From: Larsenimonas salina | GTDB lineage: Bacteria; Pseudomonadota; Gammaproteobacteria; Pseudomonadales; Halomonadaceae | DNA: 64,000 nucleotides | Direction: 5' to 3' | NCBI RefSeq assembly: GCF_023736155.1 | Contig: NZ_JAMLJJ010000005.1 | Location: forward strand, 62,001-126,000 | Made by a program: the position numbers and the translations under genes | Shown: in pieces, positions 54,431 to 62,855 of the stretch | How positions within the stretch are numbered: the stretch's first letter is position 1 | Layout: each line of letters begins with the position of its first letter | The notes under the pieces: model-generated | The model's input: the letters and a program-made list of their open reading frames with translations, nothing else | Databases searched by the model: none | What the model was told of the DNA's origin: nothing

Positions 54431-55244
54431 GTCGATCGGTCGTTGGACGTGTCTCGTTGTGTCGCTTGCCATGGCGCTCGGGATGGGTACGCAGGCCCAG
54501 TCAGCGCCTCGCACCCAGCCGCTGCCCGGCAAGGCCTCGCTCGATGAGGTGGTGCCAGCCCACGCCGACCCACGAAGCGGCTCGCCCGCTCATTGGGCGC
54601 CGCCGGTCGATGACAAGGCGGCCTATCACACCGTGCGGCTGGACCGGCTCGAGCATCAGGGTACAGGCGACCGCGAGGCCTACGTGTGGGACGCCGAGGC
54701 CTGGTGGGGCAACGACCGCCATAGGCTCTGGCTCAAGACCGAAGGCGAGGGCGATTGGCGCACAGGCGAGCGTGATCACGCCGAAGTGCAGGCGCTTTAC
54801 AACCGGATGTGGGACGACTTCTGGGACGTGCAGGTCGGTCTGCGTCACGACATCGACCCCCATCCGAGCCGAAGCTACGGCGTATTCGGGCTGCAGGGGC
54901 TGGCGCCGTACGGCATCGATACCGAAGCGTCGCTGTTTGTGAGCGAGCGCGGGGACACCAGTGCGCGGCTCGAACTCGAGTATGAGTGGCTGATTACCCA
55001 GCGCTGGGTGCTGTCGCCGCGCCTTGAAGTCAACGCCTCTGCCCAGCGCCTGGATGAGCTCGACATCGGTCAGGGCATCACCACCAGTGAGACCGGCCTC
55101 AGACTCGGCTACGACGTTACCCGGCAGGTGTCGCCCTACGTGGGCATCAGCTGGCAGAACACCTACGGTGAAACCCGGCGCATGCGTGATCGGGACGAGG
55201 CTGACCGGTTCGCGGTCGTGGCCGGCATCAGCGCCTGGTACTGA
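54423..55244 (+). CDS. copB: Copper resistance outer membrane protein CopB
   Basis: A 273-residue outer membrane protein. A signal peptide ends near QAQSA (about residue 26). The CopB pattern is clear: RLDRLEHQ, YVWDAEAWWGNDRHRLWLKTEGEG, VGLRHDIDPHPSRSYGVFGLQGLAPYG and a C-terminal aromatic residue (AWY). The usual Met-rich N-terminal segment of some CopB proteins is missing. It is translationally coupled to copA. Confidence 0.94.
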   Translation: MRESIGRWTCLVVSLAMALGMGTQAQSAPRTQPLPGKASLDEVVPAHADPRSGSPAHWAPPVDDKAAYHTVRLDRLEHQGTGDREAYVWDAEAWWGNDRHRLWLKTEGEGDWRTGERDHAEVQALYNRMWDDFWDVQVGLRHDIDPHPSRSYGVFGLQGLAPYGIDTEASLFVSERGDTSARLELEYEWLITQRWVLSPRLEVNASAQRLDELDIGQGITTSETGLRLGYDVTRQVSPYVGISWQNTYGETRRMRDRDEADRFAVVAGISAWY

Positions 55245-55346
55245 CGCAAGTGCCTGCGTGTACGACCGAGTGCGGAACGTTTTCGTAATCTCTGCGTAGC
55301 TCGATTAGACTGAGCGGCTTGATTTCAAGGTCGACAACAATGGGGT

Positions 55347-56255
55347 ATGCGCGTTATGCGAGAGCGTCAACAGCTGGCGAGCGTCGCGGTGGTAGTGATC
55401 GGCGCCTTCTGGGGGCTTTACTGGTGGCCAGTGCGCGCACTCGAGGGCACGGTGCTCGAAGGTGCCTGTGGCACGCTCCTGATCGTTTTGATCTCGGCGC
55501 TGGTGCTTTCGCCGGTGGCGCTCATGCGCTGGCGCGAGCTCAAGGACAGCCAGCTTTCGACCCTGTTGGTCATTGCGCTCGGGGGCGCGGGATTCGCGCT
55601 GTATTCCATCGGGTTGAGCTATGGACGCGTGGCGATTGTCATCTTGATGTTCTATCTGACCCCAGTGTGGAGCACGCTGATCGGCCGATTGCTGGGTTGG
55701 CCGACCCCTTGGCTTCGTTACGCGGTTATCGCGCTTGGGCTTATCGGACTGTTACTGGTGTTAAGCGGGGGCGAGTCGCTGCCGATGCCGAGCACACTAG
55801 GAGACTGGCTTGGTCTCACCTCAGGCTTTCTGTGGGCGGTGTGCTCGATCGGCATGCAGCTTCGTAGCGTCCCGAGCGCCATGACCTCGACTTTCGTGTT
55901 CTCGCTCGGGGCGGTCGTGATGTCGCTGGTGCTTGCGTTGACGATGGGCGAGCCGGTGTCTGCGTTGGGGGCGTTCGACTGGGGCGGGAGCTGGTACTGG
56001 ATCGCACTGCTTGGCGTTGTGTGGTGGGCGGTGATGCTGTCGGTTCTGCTCTGGGCCAACACGCATCTTGAGCCTGCGCGACTGGCGATCCTTTTGATGA
56101 GCGAGGTCATCATCGGCGTATTTTCTGCCGCGATCTGGGCCGGAGAGCCACTCGGCGTGGTGGAAATGATCGGCGGCGTACTGGTCGTTGGCGCCGCGCT
56201 TTTGGAGGTGATGCCGGTGCGTCGAGGCACGGCCCGCCCCCGGACGCGTCATTGA
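55347..56255 (+). CDS. EamA/DMT-superfamily transporter
   Basis: A 302-residue inner membrane protein with ten hydrophobic segments in two EamA halves (VVVIGAFWGLYWWPVRAL; later GDWLGLTSGFLWAVCSIGMQL). SYGRVAIVILMFYLTPVWSTLIGRLL and LLMSEVIIGVFSAAIWAGEPL are the usual late helices of each half. Probable metabolite exporter; substrate unknown. It converges with hmp. Confidence 0.92.
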   Translation: MRVMRERQQLASVAVVVIGAFWGLYWWPVRALEGTVLEGACGTLLIVLISALVLSPVALMRWRELKDSQLSTLLVIALGGAGFALYSIGLSYGRVAIVILMFYLTPVWSTLIGRLLGWPTPWLRYAVIALGLIGLLLVLSGGESLPMPSTLGDWLGLTSGFLWAVCSIGMQLRSVPSAMTSTFVFSLGAVVMSLVLALTMGEPVSALGAFDWGGSWYWIALLGVVWWAVMLSVLLWANTHLEPARLAILLMSEVIIGVFSAAIWAGEPLGVVEMIGGVLVVGAALLEVMPVRRGTARPRTRH

Positions 56256-56284
56256 GTCAAAGGCAGGCCGCGCGAGCGTCGAAA

Positions 56285-57460
56285 TCAGGTGGTCTGATCG
56301 CTTAAGGGGCCGAAGCACTCATAGTGCCGGTGCGCCTCGGGCACACCGAGGGCATCGAGGGTGTGCTCGACGTCGATCATGAAGGCGTTGGGCCCGGTGA
56401 AGTAGCAGGTCGGCTGTGACGCCAGCGGCAGCAGGTCGGCGAGCGCTGAGCGATCGATGTGGCCCTTGTCAGACGAGCCATCGGCGGCCTGACTGAAGCG
56501 GTAGTGCACCTCGAGCTGACCCGGGTAGCGGGTTTTAAGTGCGTCGAGCTCGTTTTTGAACGGGCAGTGCTCGGGATGGGTCGCGCCGTGGAGGTAGCTC
56601 ACCTGACGGCCCTGGGCGAGCGCCTGACGGGCGAGGGTAATCATTGGTGTCTGACCGATGCCGGCACTGACCAGCGCCACCGGCGCCGTGCGACGATCAA
56701 GGGTCAGAAGGCCAATCGGCGGGCAGAGGTGTAGGGTGTTACCCACCGCCATCTCGTCATCCAGATAACGACTCGCCTTCCCAAGGCTCTCTTTTTTAAC
56801 GGTGATCTGATAGTAGGGCGCACCGACCGGGCCGGTCAGGCTGTATTGGCGGTACAGTCGGGTACCTTCAAGTGTCAGGCGAAGGCCGAGGTACTGGCCG
56901 GCCTCAAACGCCGCAATCGGCTTGTCGTCGTGGGGGGTAAAGCGCAGTGACACGACGCCTTCATCTTCTTCGGTGCGCTCGCTGAGCACGAACGGACGCC
57001 AGCCCCGCCAGCCACCGCGCTTGATGTCGTTGTCGTGATAGATCCGCTCTTCCCGGGCGATCAGGTCATTGGCCATCGCCCAGTAAAGCGCGCCCCAGGC
57101 GTCCTCCACCTCCGGCGTGAACGCCTCGCCCAGCACCTCGCCTGTGGTTTCGAGCAGGCATTCACCCACGATGCGGTAATGCTCCGGCTCGATCTGAAGT
57201 GCGGCGTGCTTGTGCGCAATGGTGCCGAGAATGCCGTCGAGCGCCTCGTTGTCCTCGTAGTTCATCACATACGACACGATGGAGTTGCCGAGCGCGCGCG
57301 GCTGGGCACCGGTCTGTTGATGGCGCGGATTGAACAGCGGTGCGATTTCAGGGTAGCGCGCGAACATCATCGGGTAGAAACGGGTAGTGATGGTGGTGAT
57401 ATGCTGCGCGACCACGGGGGCGGTGTCGGCGATAATCTGGCGTTGAGCGAGTGTGATCAT
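56285..57460 (-). CDS. hmp: Flavohaemoglobin, nitric oxide dioxygenase
   Basis: A 391-residue cytoplasmic enzyme that converts NO to nitrate with O2 and NAD(P)H. The globin domain carries the proximal His in IAHKHAALQIEPEHY near residue 85. The FAD domain has RLYRQYSLTGP, and the NAD domain has VSAGIGQTPMITLA and YLHGATHPEHCPFKNEL. Its upstream region holds a sigma-54 promoter and NorR boxes, so NO induces it through the divergent norR product. Confidence 0.96.
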   Translation of the reverse strand: MITLAQRQIIADTAPVVAQHITTITTRFYPMMFARYPEIAPLFNPRHQQTGAQPRALGNSIVSYVMNYEDNEALDGILGTIAHKHAALQIEPEHYRIVGECLLETTGEVLGEAFTPEVEDAWGALYWAMANDLIAREERIYHDNDIKRGGWRGWRPFVLSERTEEDEGVVSLRFTPHDDKPIAAFEAGQYLGLRLTLEGTRLYRQYSLTGPVGAPYYQITVKKESLGKASRYLDDEMAVGNTLHLCPPIGLLTLDRRTAPVALVSAGIGQTPMITLARQALAQGRQVSYLHGATHPEHCPFKNELDALKTRYPGQLEVHYRFSQAADGSSDKGHIDRSALADLLPLASQPTCYFTGPNAFMIDVEHTLDALGVPEAHRHYECFGPLSDQTT

Positions 57461-57498
57461 GGCAGTCTCCTGGTGTTTAAAGGGTGTACCTTAGTTAG

Positions 57499-57515
57499 AG
57501 CAATAAGCGTGCCAA
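57499..57515 (-). promoter_or_regulatory. Sigma-54 promoter of hmp
   Basis: On the minus strand TTGGCAC-GCTTA-TTGCT matches the -24/-12 consensus TGGCAC-N5-TTGC at every conserved base. It lies 39 bases upstream of the hmp start codon, with NorR sites further upstream as expected for an enhancer-dependent promoter. Confidence 0.88.
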
Positions 57516-57558
57516 TGTATAACGCCTTGATTTTTAATGGCTTGAATGCCGTCACGTT

Positions 57559-57611
57559 GTGTTTTATACAACGGCGGGCGATGTCGAATGGACATCAGGT
57601 GTCTAAATGAC
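57559..57611. promoter_or_regulatory. Three NorR enhancer sites
   Basis: Three GT-N7-AC elements, the core of known NorR sites: GTGTTTTATAC (57559-57569), GTCGAATGGAC (57583-57593, within the palindrome GATGTC-N5-GACATC) and GTCTAAATGAC (57601-57611, TGTC-N5-GACA). Three sites is the number found upstream of E. coli norVW. The third overlaps the norR start codon, which could let NorR repress itself. Confidence 0.75.
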
Positions 57612-59112
57612 AACGATTTATCTCGAGATCCAGAACCTTCTGAACCGGCTCGCGCGCAATGAAACACCGTCCTGGCAGCCGCTTCTTGATGCGCTGCTCA
57701 AGCAGTATCCGGGCGACGCCGCCACCTTGATGGTGCGTGAGGGGAACGCCCTGATGCCGGTTGCAGTGCGTGGGCTGCCAAGCGATGTGCGCGGCCGGGC
57801 GTTTCAGCTCGACGCCCATCCACGGCTTGCCGTGATTGCCAAGGCTGAGGGCGTGCACCGGTTCGCCCCTGACGACCCCTTGCCTGACCCGTTCGATGGG
57901 CTGATCGATACCGAGGGTGACGCGCTTCGCGTGCATGACTGCATGGGCGTGGCGCTTCGCGGTCAGGGCCGCATGATCGGCATGCTGACGCTGGATGCGC
58001 TTGAGGCCGGGCAGTTCGACGATGTCGATTATGGTGAGCTCGGGGCCATGGCCGGGCTTTTGGGGGCAAGCCTTGATATGGCGCTGTGCGCCCGCCAGAC
58101 CCGGGCGCAGCTCAAGGATGTATTGAATCGAAGCGGGGCGGGGTTGCCCGCGCAGTCGCTCACCTGGCGAAGTGATGTCATGCGCCAGCTCGATGATGAA
58201 ATCGCGCTGGTCGCCCAAAGCGAGATGAGCGTTCTGATTCAGGGCGAGACCGGGGTCGGCAAGGAGCGCATCGCGACTCAGGTGCACGCGCGCTCGCCGC
58301 GCCGCGATGGCCCCCTGATCAAGCTCAACTGCGCGGCGCTGTCGCCGTCGCTGATCGAAAGCGAGCTGTTTGGCCACGTCAAGGGCGCCTTCTCCGGCGC
58401 GTTTTCCTCTCGCCGCGGGCACTTCGCGCTGGCCGATGGCGGCACGCTGTTTCTCGATGAAGTGGGGGAGCTGCCGCTGGCGCTGCAGCCAAAGCTTCTG
58501 CGTGTGCTGCAGGAGGGCGAGTATCAGCCGCTTGGCAGTGAGCACACCCGCACCACCAGCGTTCGAGTGGTCGCCGCCACCAATCGCGACCTTGAACGTG
58601 AAGTGGCCGAGGGGCGTTTTCGGGCCGATCTCTACCACCGCCTGTGCGTGTATCCGCTGGTGGTGCCGCCGCTCCGGGTTCGTGGCGAGGACGTGTTGCT
58701 GCTGGCCGGCACCTTTTTAGAGGAAAACCGCAGCCGGTTTGGGCTTCGAAATCTGCGCCTCTCCCCAGGCGCCGAGGCGGCACTTTCGGATTACTGCTGG
58801 CCCGGCAACGTGCGCGAGCTGGAGCACGTTCTGAGCCGGGCGACCCTGAAGGCGCGGCCCCGCCCCGGAGACGTTCTGACGCTCACGGCCGATCACCTCG
58901 ACCTTGCCCTGAGTGGCGCCACCGCTGCGGTGCCGGCGCCTGCACGCGAGGAGACCGCTCAGCCGCTTCGCGAGGCCGTCGAGGCCTTCCAGCGCCGACA
59001 CATCGAGGCCGTACACATCCAGTGCGATGGCAATTGGGCGGAAACCGCCCGTCGGCTCGGGCTTGATCGCGGCAATCTGCACCGTCTGGCGACTCGGCTC
59101 GGCCTCAAATAG
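57607..59112 (+). CDS. norR: NorR, NO-responsive sigma-54 activator
   Basis: A 501-residue enhancer-binding protein. The GAF domain (about residues 1-170) binds NO through a non-haem iron. The AAA+ domain has Walker A GETGVGKE, the sigma-54 contact loop GAFSGA at 260-265 (usually GAFTGA) and Walker B GGTLFLDEVGEL; a C-terminal Fis-type HTH (NWAETARRLGLDRGNLHRLATRLGLK) ends the protein. It is divergent from hmp, its probable only local target; no norVW genes are in the window. Confidence 0.95.
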   Translation: MTTIYLEIQNLLNRLARNETPSWQPLLDALLKQYPGDAATLMVREGNALMPVAVRGLPSDVRGRAFQLDAHPRLAVIAKAEGVHRFAPDDPLPDPFDGLIDTEGDALRVHDCMGVALRGQGRMIGMLTLDALEAGQFDDVDYGELGAMAGLLGASLDMALCARQTRAQLKDVLNRSGAGLPAQSLTWRSDVMRQLDDEIALVAQSEMSVLIQGETGVGKERIATQVHARSPRRDGPLIKLNCAALSPSLIESELFGHVKGAFSGAFSSRRGHFALADGGTLFLDEVGELPLALQPKLLRVLQEGEYQPLGSEHTRTTSVRVVAATNRDLEREVAEGRFRADLYHRLCVYPLVVPPLRVRGEDVLLLAGTFLEENRSRFGLRNLRLSPGAEAALSDYCWPGNVRELEHVLSRATLKARPRPGDVLTLTADHLDLALSGATAAVPAPAREETAQPLREAVEAFQRRHIEAVHIQCDGNWAETARRLGLDRGNLHRLATRLGLK

Positions 59113-59232
59113 AGCACCCACCGGTTTCGTGAATGAGCCTGATCGCGGCCCGAGTGGCTGAAGCGGCGTTTGTAATACTTTACAATCCGCCGCCCGGGCG
59201 TCAGCCCGGATTCAGTTCACATAGGACGGCTC

Positions 59233-60642
59233 ATGTCATCACAGGCAACTTCCAACGATTTCAAACGTACGATGCAAAGCCGGCATTTGGTCATGCTCTC
59301 GCTGGGTGGCGTGATCGGAACCGGTCTCTTTCTGAGCTCGGGCTATACGGTCAATCAGGCTGGCCCGCTGGGGGCGATCATCGCCTACCTGATCGGTGGG
59401 CTGGTGGTCTATCTGGTCATGATGTGCCTTGGCGAGCTGGCCGTCGAAATGCCCGAGACCGGCTCGTTCAATACCTACGCCACCCGCACCATTGGCCCGG
59501 GCACCGGCTATACCGTGGCCTGGCTCTACTGGCTGACCTGGACCGTGGCGCTTGGCTCCGAATTCACCGCCGCCGGGCTTTTGATGCAGCACTGGTTCAG
59601 TGATGTGCCGGTGTGGGCTTGGAGCGCGCTGTTTGCCGCCATCATCTTTTTGCTCAATGCCTTTTCCTCGCGAGTGTTCGCTGAAACCGAGTTCTGGCTC
59701 TCCCTGATCAAGGTGTTGACGGTGCTTGCGTTCATCGTGATTGGCGCCGCGGGCATCTTCGGGTTGACGCCCGCCGCGCAAGGCCACGGCGCGCCGCTTT
59801 TGAGCAACCTGACCGCCGATGGCTGGTTCCCGACCGGCGTCATGCCGATCCTGATGACGATGCTTGCGGTGAGCTTTGCCTTCTCTGGCACCGAGCTGAT
59901 CGGCATTGCCGCCGGGGAAACCGTCGAGCCCGAGAAGAACGTGCCGCGGGCGATCAAGGCGACCCTCTGGCGGCTGGTCATCTTTTTCGTCGGCACCATT
60001 ATCGTGATCGCCGCGCTTTTGCCGTGGCAGGAGGCCAGTGTGCTCGAAAGCCCGTTTGTCGCGGTGTTTTCGAAAACCGGCATTCCCTACGCGGCCGACA
60101 TCATGAACTTCGTCATCATCACCGCACTTTTGTCGGCGGCCAATTCCGGGCTTTATGCGGCCTCGCGCATGCTGTGGTCGCTTGCCGAGCAGAAGACGCT
60201 GCCGCAGATGTTCGGGCGTGTCACCCGCGGCGGCGTGCCATTGAACGCCATCATTTTCAGCATGATCGGCGGGCTGTTTTCGCTGCTGTCGAGCCGGTTC
60301 GCACCGGACACGGTCTACATCGCACTGGTGTCGATCTCGGGCTTTGCCGTGGTTGCGGTGTGGATGGTGATTGCGGCCAGCCAGTTCATGTTTCGACGCC
60401 AGTACCTCGCCGCCGGTCATGACCCGGCGCGCCTTGGCTATCGCGCACCGCTGTACCCGCTGGTGCCGCTGCTGGCGTTCGGGTTCTGCGCGCTGTCATT
60501 GATCGGCATCGCCTTCGACCCCTCCCAGCGGGTCGCGCTCTATTTCGGGCTGCCGTTCGTGGCCCTGTGTTATTTGATGTATTACCTGACGCGGCCCGAG
60601 GTACCGGGCAACGCGCAGCCTGAGGAGAGACCCCATGACTGA
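59233..60642 (+). CDS. mmuP: S-methylmethionine permease (APC family)
   Basis: A 469-residue amino acid permease with twelve membrane segments. [35 protein letters not shown] is the usual first-helix signature of AAT-type permeases, and [25 protein letters not shown] is the helix 6 region. Sequence alone fits several amino acid permeases; the assignment to S-methylmethionine rests on the mmuM gene, whose start overlaps its end by 8 bases. Confidence 0.88.
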   Translation: MSSQATSNDFKRTMQSRHLVMLSLGGVIGTGLFLSSGYTVNQAGPLGAIIAYLIGGLVVYLVMMCLGELAVEMPETGSFNTYATRTIGPGTGYTVAWLYWLTWTVALGSEFTAAGLLMQHWFSDVPVWAWSALFAAIIFLLNAFSSRVFAETEFWLSLIKVLTVLAFIVIGAAGIFGLTPAAQGHGAPLLSNLTADGWFPTGVMPILMTMLAVSFAFSGTELIGIAAGETVEPEKNVPRAIKATLWRLVIFFVGTIIVIAALLPWQEASVLESPFVAVFSKTGIPYAADIMNFVIITALLSAANSGLYAASRMLWSLAEQKTLPQMFGRVTRGGVPLNAIIFSMIGGLFSLLSSRFAPDTVYIALVSISGFAVVAVWMVIAASQFMFRRQYLAAGHDPARLGYRAPLYPLVPLLAFGFCALSLIGIAFDPSQRVALYFGLPFVALCYLMYYLTRPEVPGNAQPEERPHD

Positions 60643-61597
60643 CCCGATCAAGACGCTTCTGGCCGAAACGCCCTTTGCGGTGGTGGATGGCGCGCTTGCC
60701 ACCGAACTCGAGCGGCTCGGCTGCGATTTGAACGACAGCCTGTGGTCGGCGCGGGTGCTGTCTGAAGCGCCCGAGTTGATCACGCAGGTACATCGCTCGT
60801 ATTTCGAAGCCGGTGCCGACATCACGATCACCTCGAGTTATCAGGCCACGTTCGAGGGCTTCATGGCGCGCGGCATGAGCCATGACGCCGCCCGCGGCCT
60901 GATCCAGCGCTCGGTCGCGCTTGCCGTTGAGGCGCGCGATGCGTTCTGGGCCGAGCAGGTCGATTCAACGCGCGCCCGCCCGCTGGTGGCGGCGTCCATC
61001 GGCCCGTACGGCGCCTATCTGGCCGACGGCTCGGAGTACCGAGGCGATTACGCGGTAGGCGAGGACGAACTGGTGGCGTTTCATCGCCCGCGGATCGAAG
61101 CGCTTCTTGAGGCGGGCGCGGATCTTTTCGCCTGCGAGACGCTGCCGTCGCTGGTGGAAGCGCGAGCGCTGGTGCGCGTGCTGTCGGAGTTTCCTGCGGC
61201 GCGGGCCTGGATCACGTTTTCAGCCAAGGATGACCGGCACATCAGCGAAGGCACGCCGATTGCCGAGTGCGCGGCGTTTCTGGACGGCCAGCCTCAAGTG
61301 GTCGCGACGGGTGTGAATTGCACCGCACTTCGGTTTATCGAGCCGCTGCTGGTCGCGATGGCCTCGGTCACTGATACGCCGCTGGTGGTTTATCCCAATT
61401 CCGGCGAGCAGTACGACCCGGTGACCAAGCAGTGGCACAGCACTGAGGACATGGCCTGCGACCATGACGGTTCGGCGTTTTCCGCGCTGGTGCCCCTGTG
61501 GCTGAGCGCCGGCGCCCGGCTGATCGGCGGCTGCTGTCGCACAGGCCCCGAGGACGTCAAGGCCATCGCCGCACTCAGAGACGCGCTTGACGCGTAG
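60635..61597 (+). CDS. mmuM: Homocysteine S-methyltransferase
   Basis: A 320-residue zinc enzyme that transfers a methyl group from S-methylmethionine to homocysteine, giving two methionines. Zinc ligands are expected at GVNC and GGCC. Other marks are [51 protein letters not shown] and [10 protein letters not shown]. It is translationally coupled to mmuP and followed by a terminator. Confidence 0.95.
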   Translation: MTDPIKTLLAETPFAVVDGALATELERLGCDLNDSLWSARVLSEAPELITQVHRSYFEAGADITITSSYQATFEGFMARGMSHDAARGLIQRSVALAVEARDAFWAEQVDSTRARPLVAASIGPYGAYLADGSEYRGDYAVGEDELVAFHRPRIEALLEAGADLFACETLPSLVEARALVRVLSEFPAARAWITFSAKDDRHISEGTPIAECAAFLDGQPQVVATGVNCTALRFIEPLLVAMASVTDTPLVVYPNSGEQYDPVTKQWHSTEDMACDHDGSAFSALVPLWLSAGARLIGGCCRTGPEDVKAIAALRDALDA

Positions 61598-61617
61598 CCC
61601 CAGGGCAGTGATCGAAC

Positions 61618-61642
61618 AGGCCGCTCACAGGGCGGCCTTTTT
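61618..61642 (+). terminator. Rho-independent terminator of mmuPM
   Basis: AGGCCGC, a 7-base loop, GCGGCCT and then TTTT. It starts 21 bases after the mmuM stop. Confidence 0.88.
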
Positions 61643-61795
61643 GTTTGGGGCCGGTCGAAAGGCGTTAAAGAGCAGTCGATGGCGCAGACAACAATGAGCA
61701 GGGGCGAATATACGATGCTGGCCTGGTCGTCAGTGCGCTTAAATACAGGGCGTGGCTGAGGCCCTTTTCCGTAGCGTTTACCGAGGTTCGATTTT

Positions 61796-62680
61796 ATGCA
61801 TGCACAACGCGTTCCCCTTTGGCCGGTCGGCTTGCTGATGGTGTCCATGATGTCGATTCAGGGCGGGGCGTCGCTTGCCAAGCAGCTGTTTCCGATGGTC
61901 GGTGCCTCGGGGGCGACCGCATGTCGCTTGATTGCCGGGGCGCTTTTGCTGTTGCTGGTTCTAAGGCCCTGGCGCAAGCGCCCGAGCGCGCGGGACTGGA
62001 AGCTGCTGACGGTCTACGGTGTTTCGCTTGGTGTCATGAACTATCTACTGTATCAGTCGATCGACCGCATTCCGCTCGGCATTGCGGTGGCGCTCGAGTT
62101 TACCGGGCCGCTGGCGGTGGCGACCCTCAAGTCACATCGGGCCGTGGATCTTTTGTGGGTGGCGCTGGCGCTTGGGGGCATTGTGCTCTTGATGCCCCAC
62201 GACAGCCTGAACGGCTCGCTTGACCCGCTCGGGGTGGCGTTCGCGCTTGGAGCGGGTGCGTGCTGGGGGATCTACATCTGGTTCGGTCAGAAGGTCGGCA
62301 CCGATTTCGGCGCCGAAGGCGTGGCGATCGGGGTGACGATCGCCGCGCTTGTGATCGCACCGATCGGGCTTGCCCAAAGCGGGTTCGAGGGCTTCAGCTG
62401 GAGCATCGTGCCCCTGGTGGCGATGGTGGCACTCCTTTCGACGGCGCTGCCCTACGCCCTTGAAATCGTCGCGCTCAGGCACTTGCCGACCACCATGTTC
62501 GGCACCTTGATGAGTCTCGAGCCGGCGCTTGCGGCCTTGTCGGGGCTTTTGTTTCTGGCCGAGTTCCTGACGCTCGTTCAGTGGCTTGCCATTAGCGCCA
62601 TCATGGCGGCGTCCATCGGCACCACGCTTACCGGGCGCTCACGAAACAAATCCTGGGAAAGCGCGCCCGTGCCGGATTGA
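61796..62680 (+). CDS. rhtA: RhtA-type threonine/homoserine exporter
   Basis: A 294-residue EamA-type inner membrane protein with ten hydrophobic segments. The blocks SIQGGASLAKQLFPMVGASGATACRLIAGALLL, YGVSLGVMNYLLYQSIDRIPLGIAVALEFTGPLAVA and LPYALEIVALRHLPTTMFGTLMSLEPALAAL match E. coli RhtA closely. Exports threonine and homoserine and related amino acids in E. coli. It stands alone between terminators. Confidence 0.92.
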   Translation: MHAQRVPLWPVGLLMVSMMSIQGGASLAKQLFPMVGASGATACRLIAGALLLLLVLRPWRKRPSARDWKLLTVYGVSLGVMNYLLYQSIDRIPLGIAVALEFTGPLAVATLKSHRAVDLLWVALALGGIVLLMPHDSLNGSLDPLGVAFALGAGACWGIYIWFGQKVGTDFGAEGVAIGVTIAALVIAPIGLAQSGFEGFSWSIVPLVAMVALLSTALPYALEIVALRHLPTTMFGTLMSLEPALAALSGLLFLAEFLTLVQWLAISAIMAASIGTTLTGRSRNKSWESAPVPD

Positions 62681-62752
62681 GTGTGACGGGCGCGGTGTCG
62701 TGACTAAGCGTCTGGCAGGGGCGGGCGCACACCGAGGTTTTAGGTCGTTCTG

Positions 62753-62774
62753 GCCCGCCCTAGGGCGGGCTTTT
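62753..62774 (+). terminator. Rho-independent terminator of rhtA
   Basis: GCCCGCCC-TA-GGGCGGGC followed by TTTT, about 70 bases after the rhtA stop. Confidence 0.85.
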
Positions 62775-62855
62775 CAAGAAGCGCATGGCCAAGTAGTGCC
62801 TGTGCGTGTCAGCGCCGGGGTCGAAGGGCGTCGGCATGGGAGAGGGTATTTATTA

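Noticed and set aside
59190-59232. MetR box search upstream of mmuP
   Set aside because: TGAA and TTCA strings occur but not with the five-base spacing; only a small CCGGGC-GTCA-GCCCGG hairpin is present.
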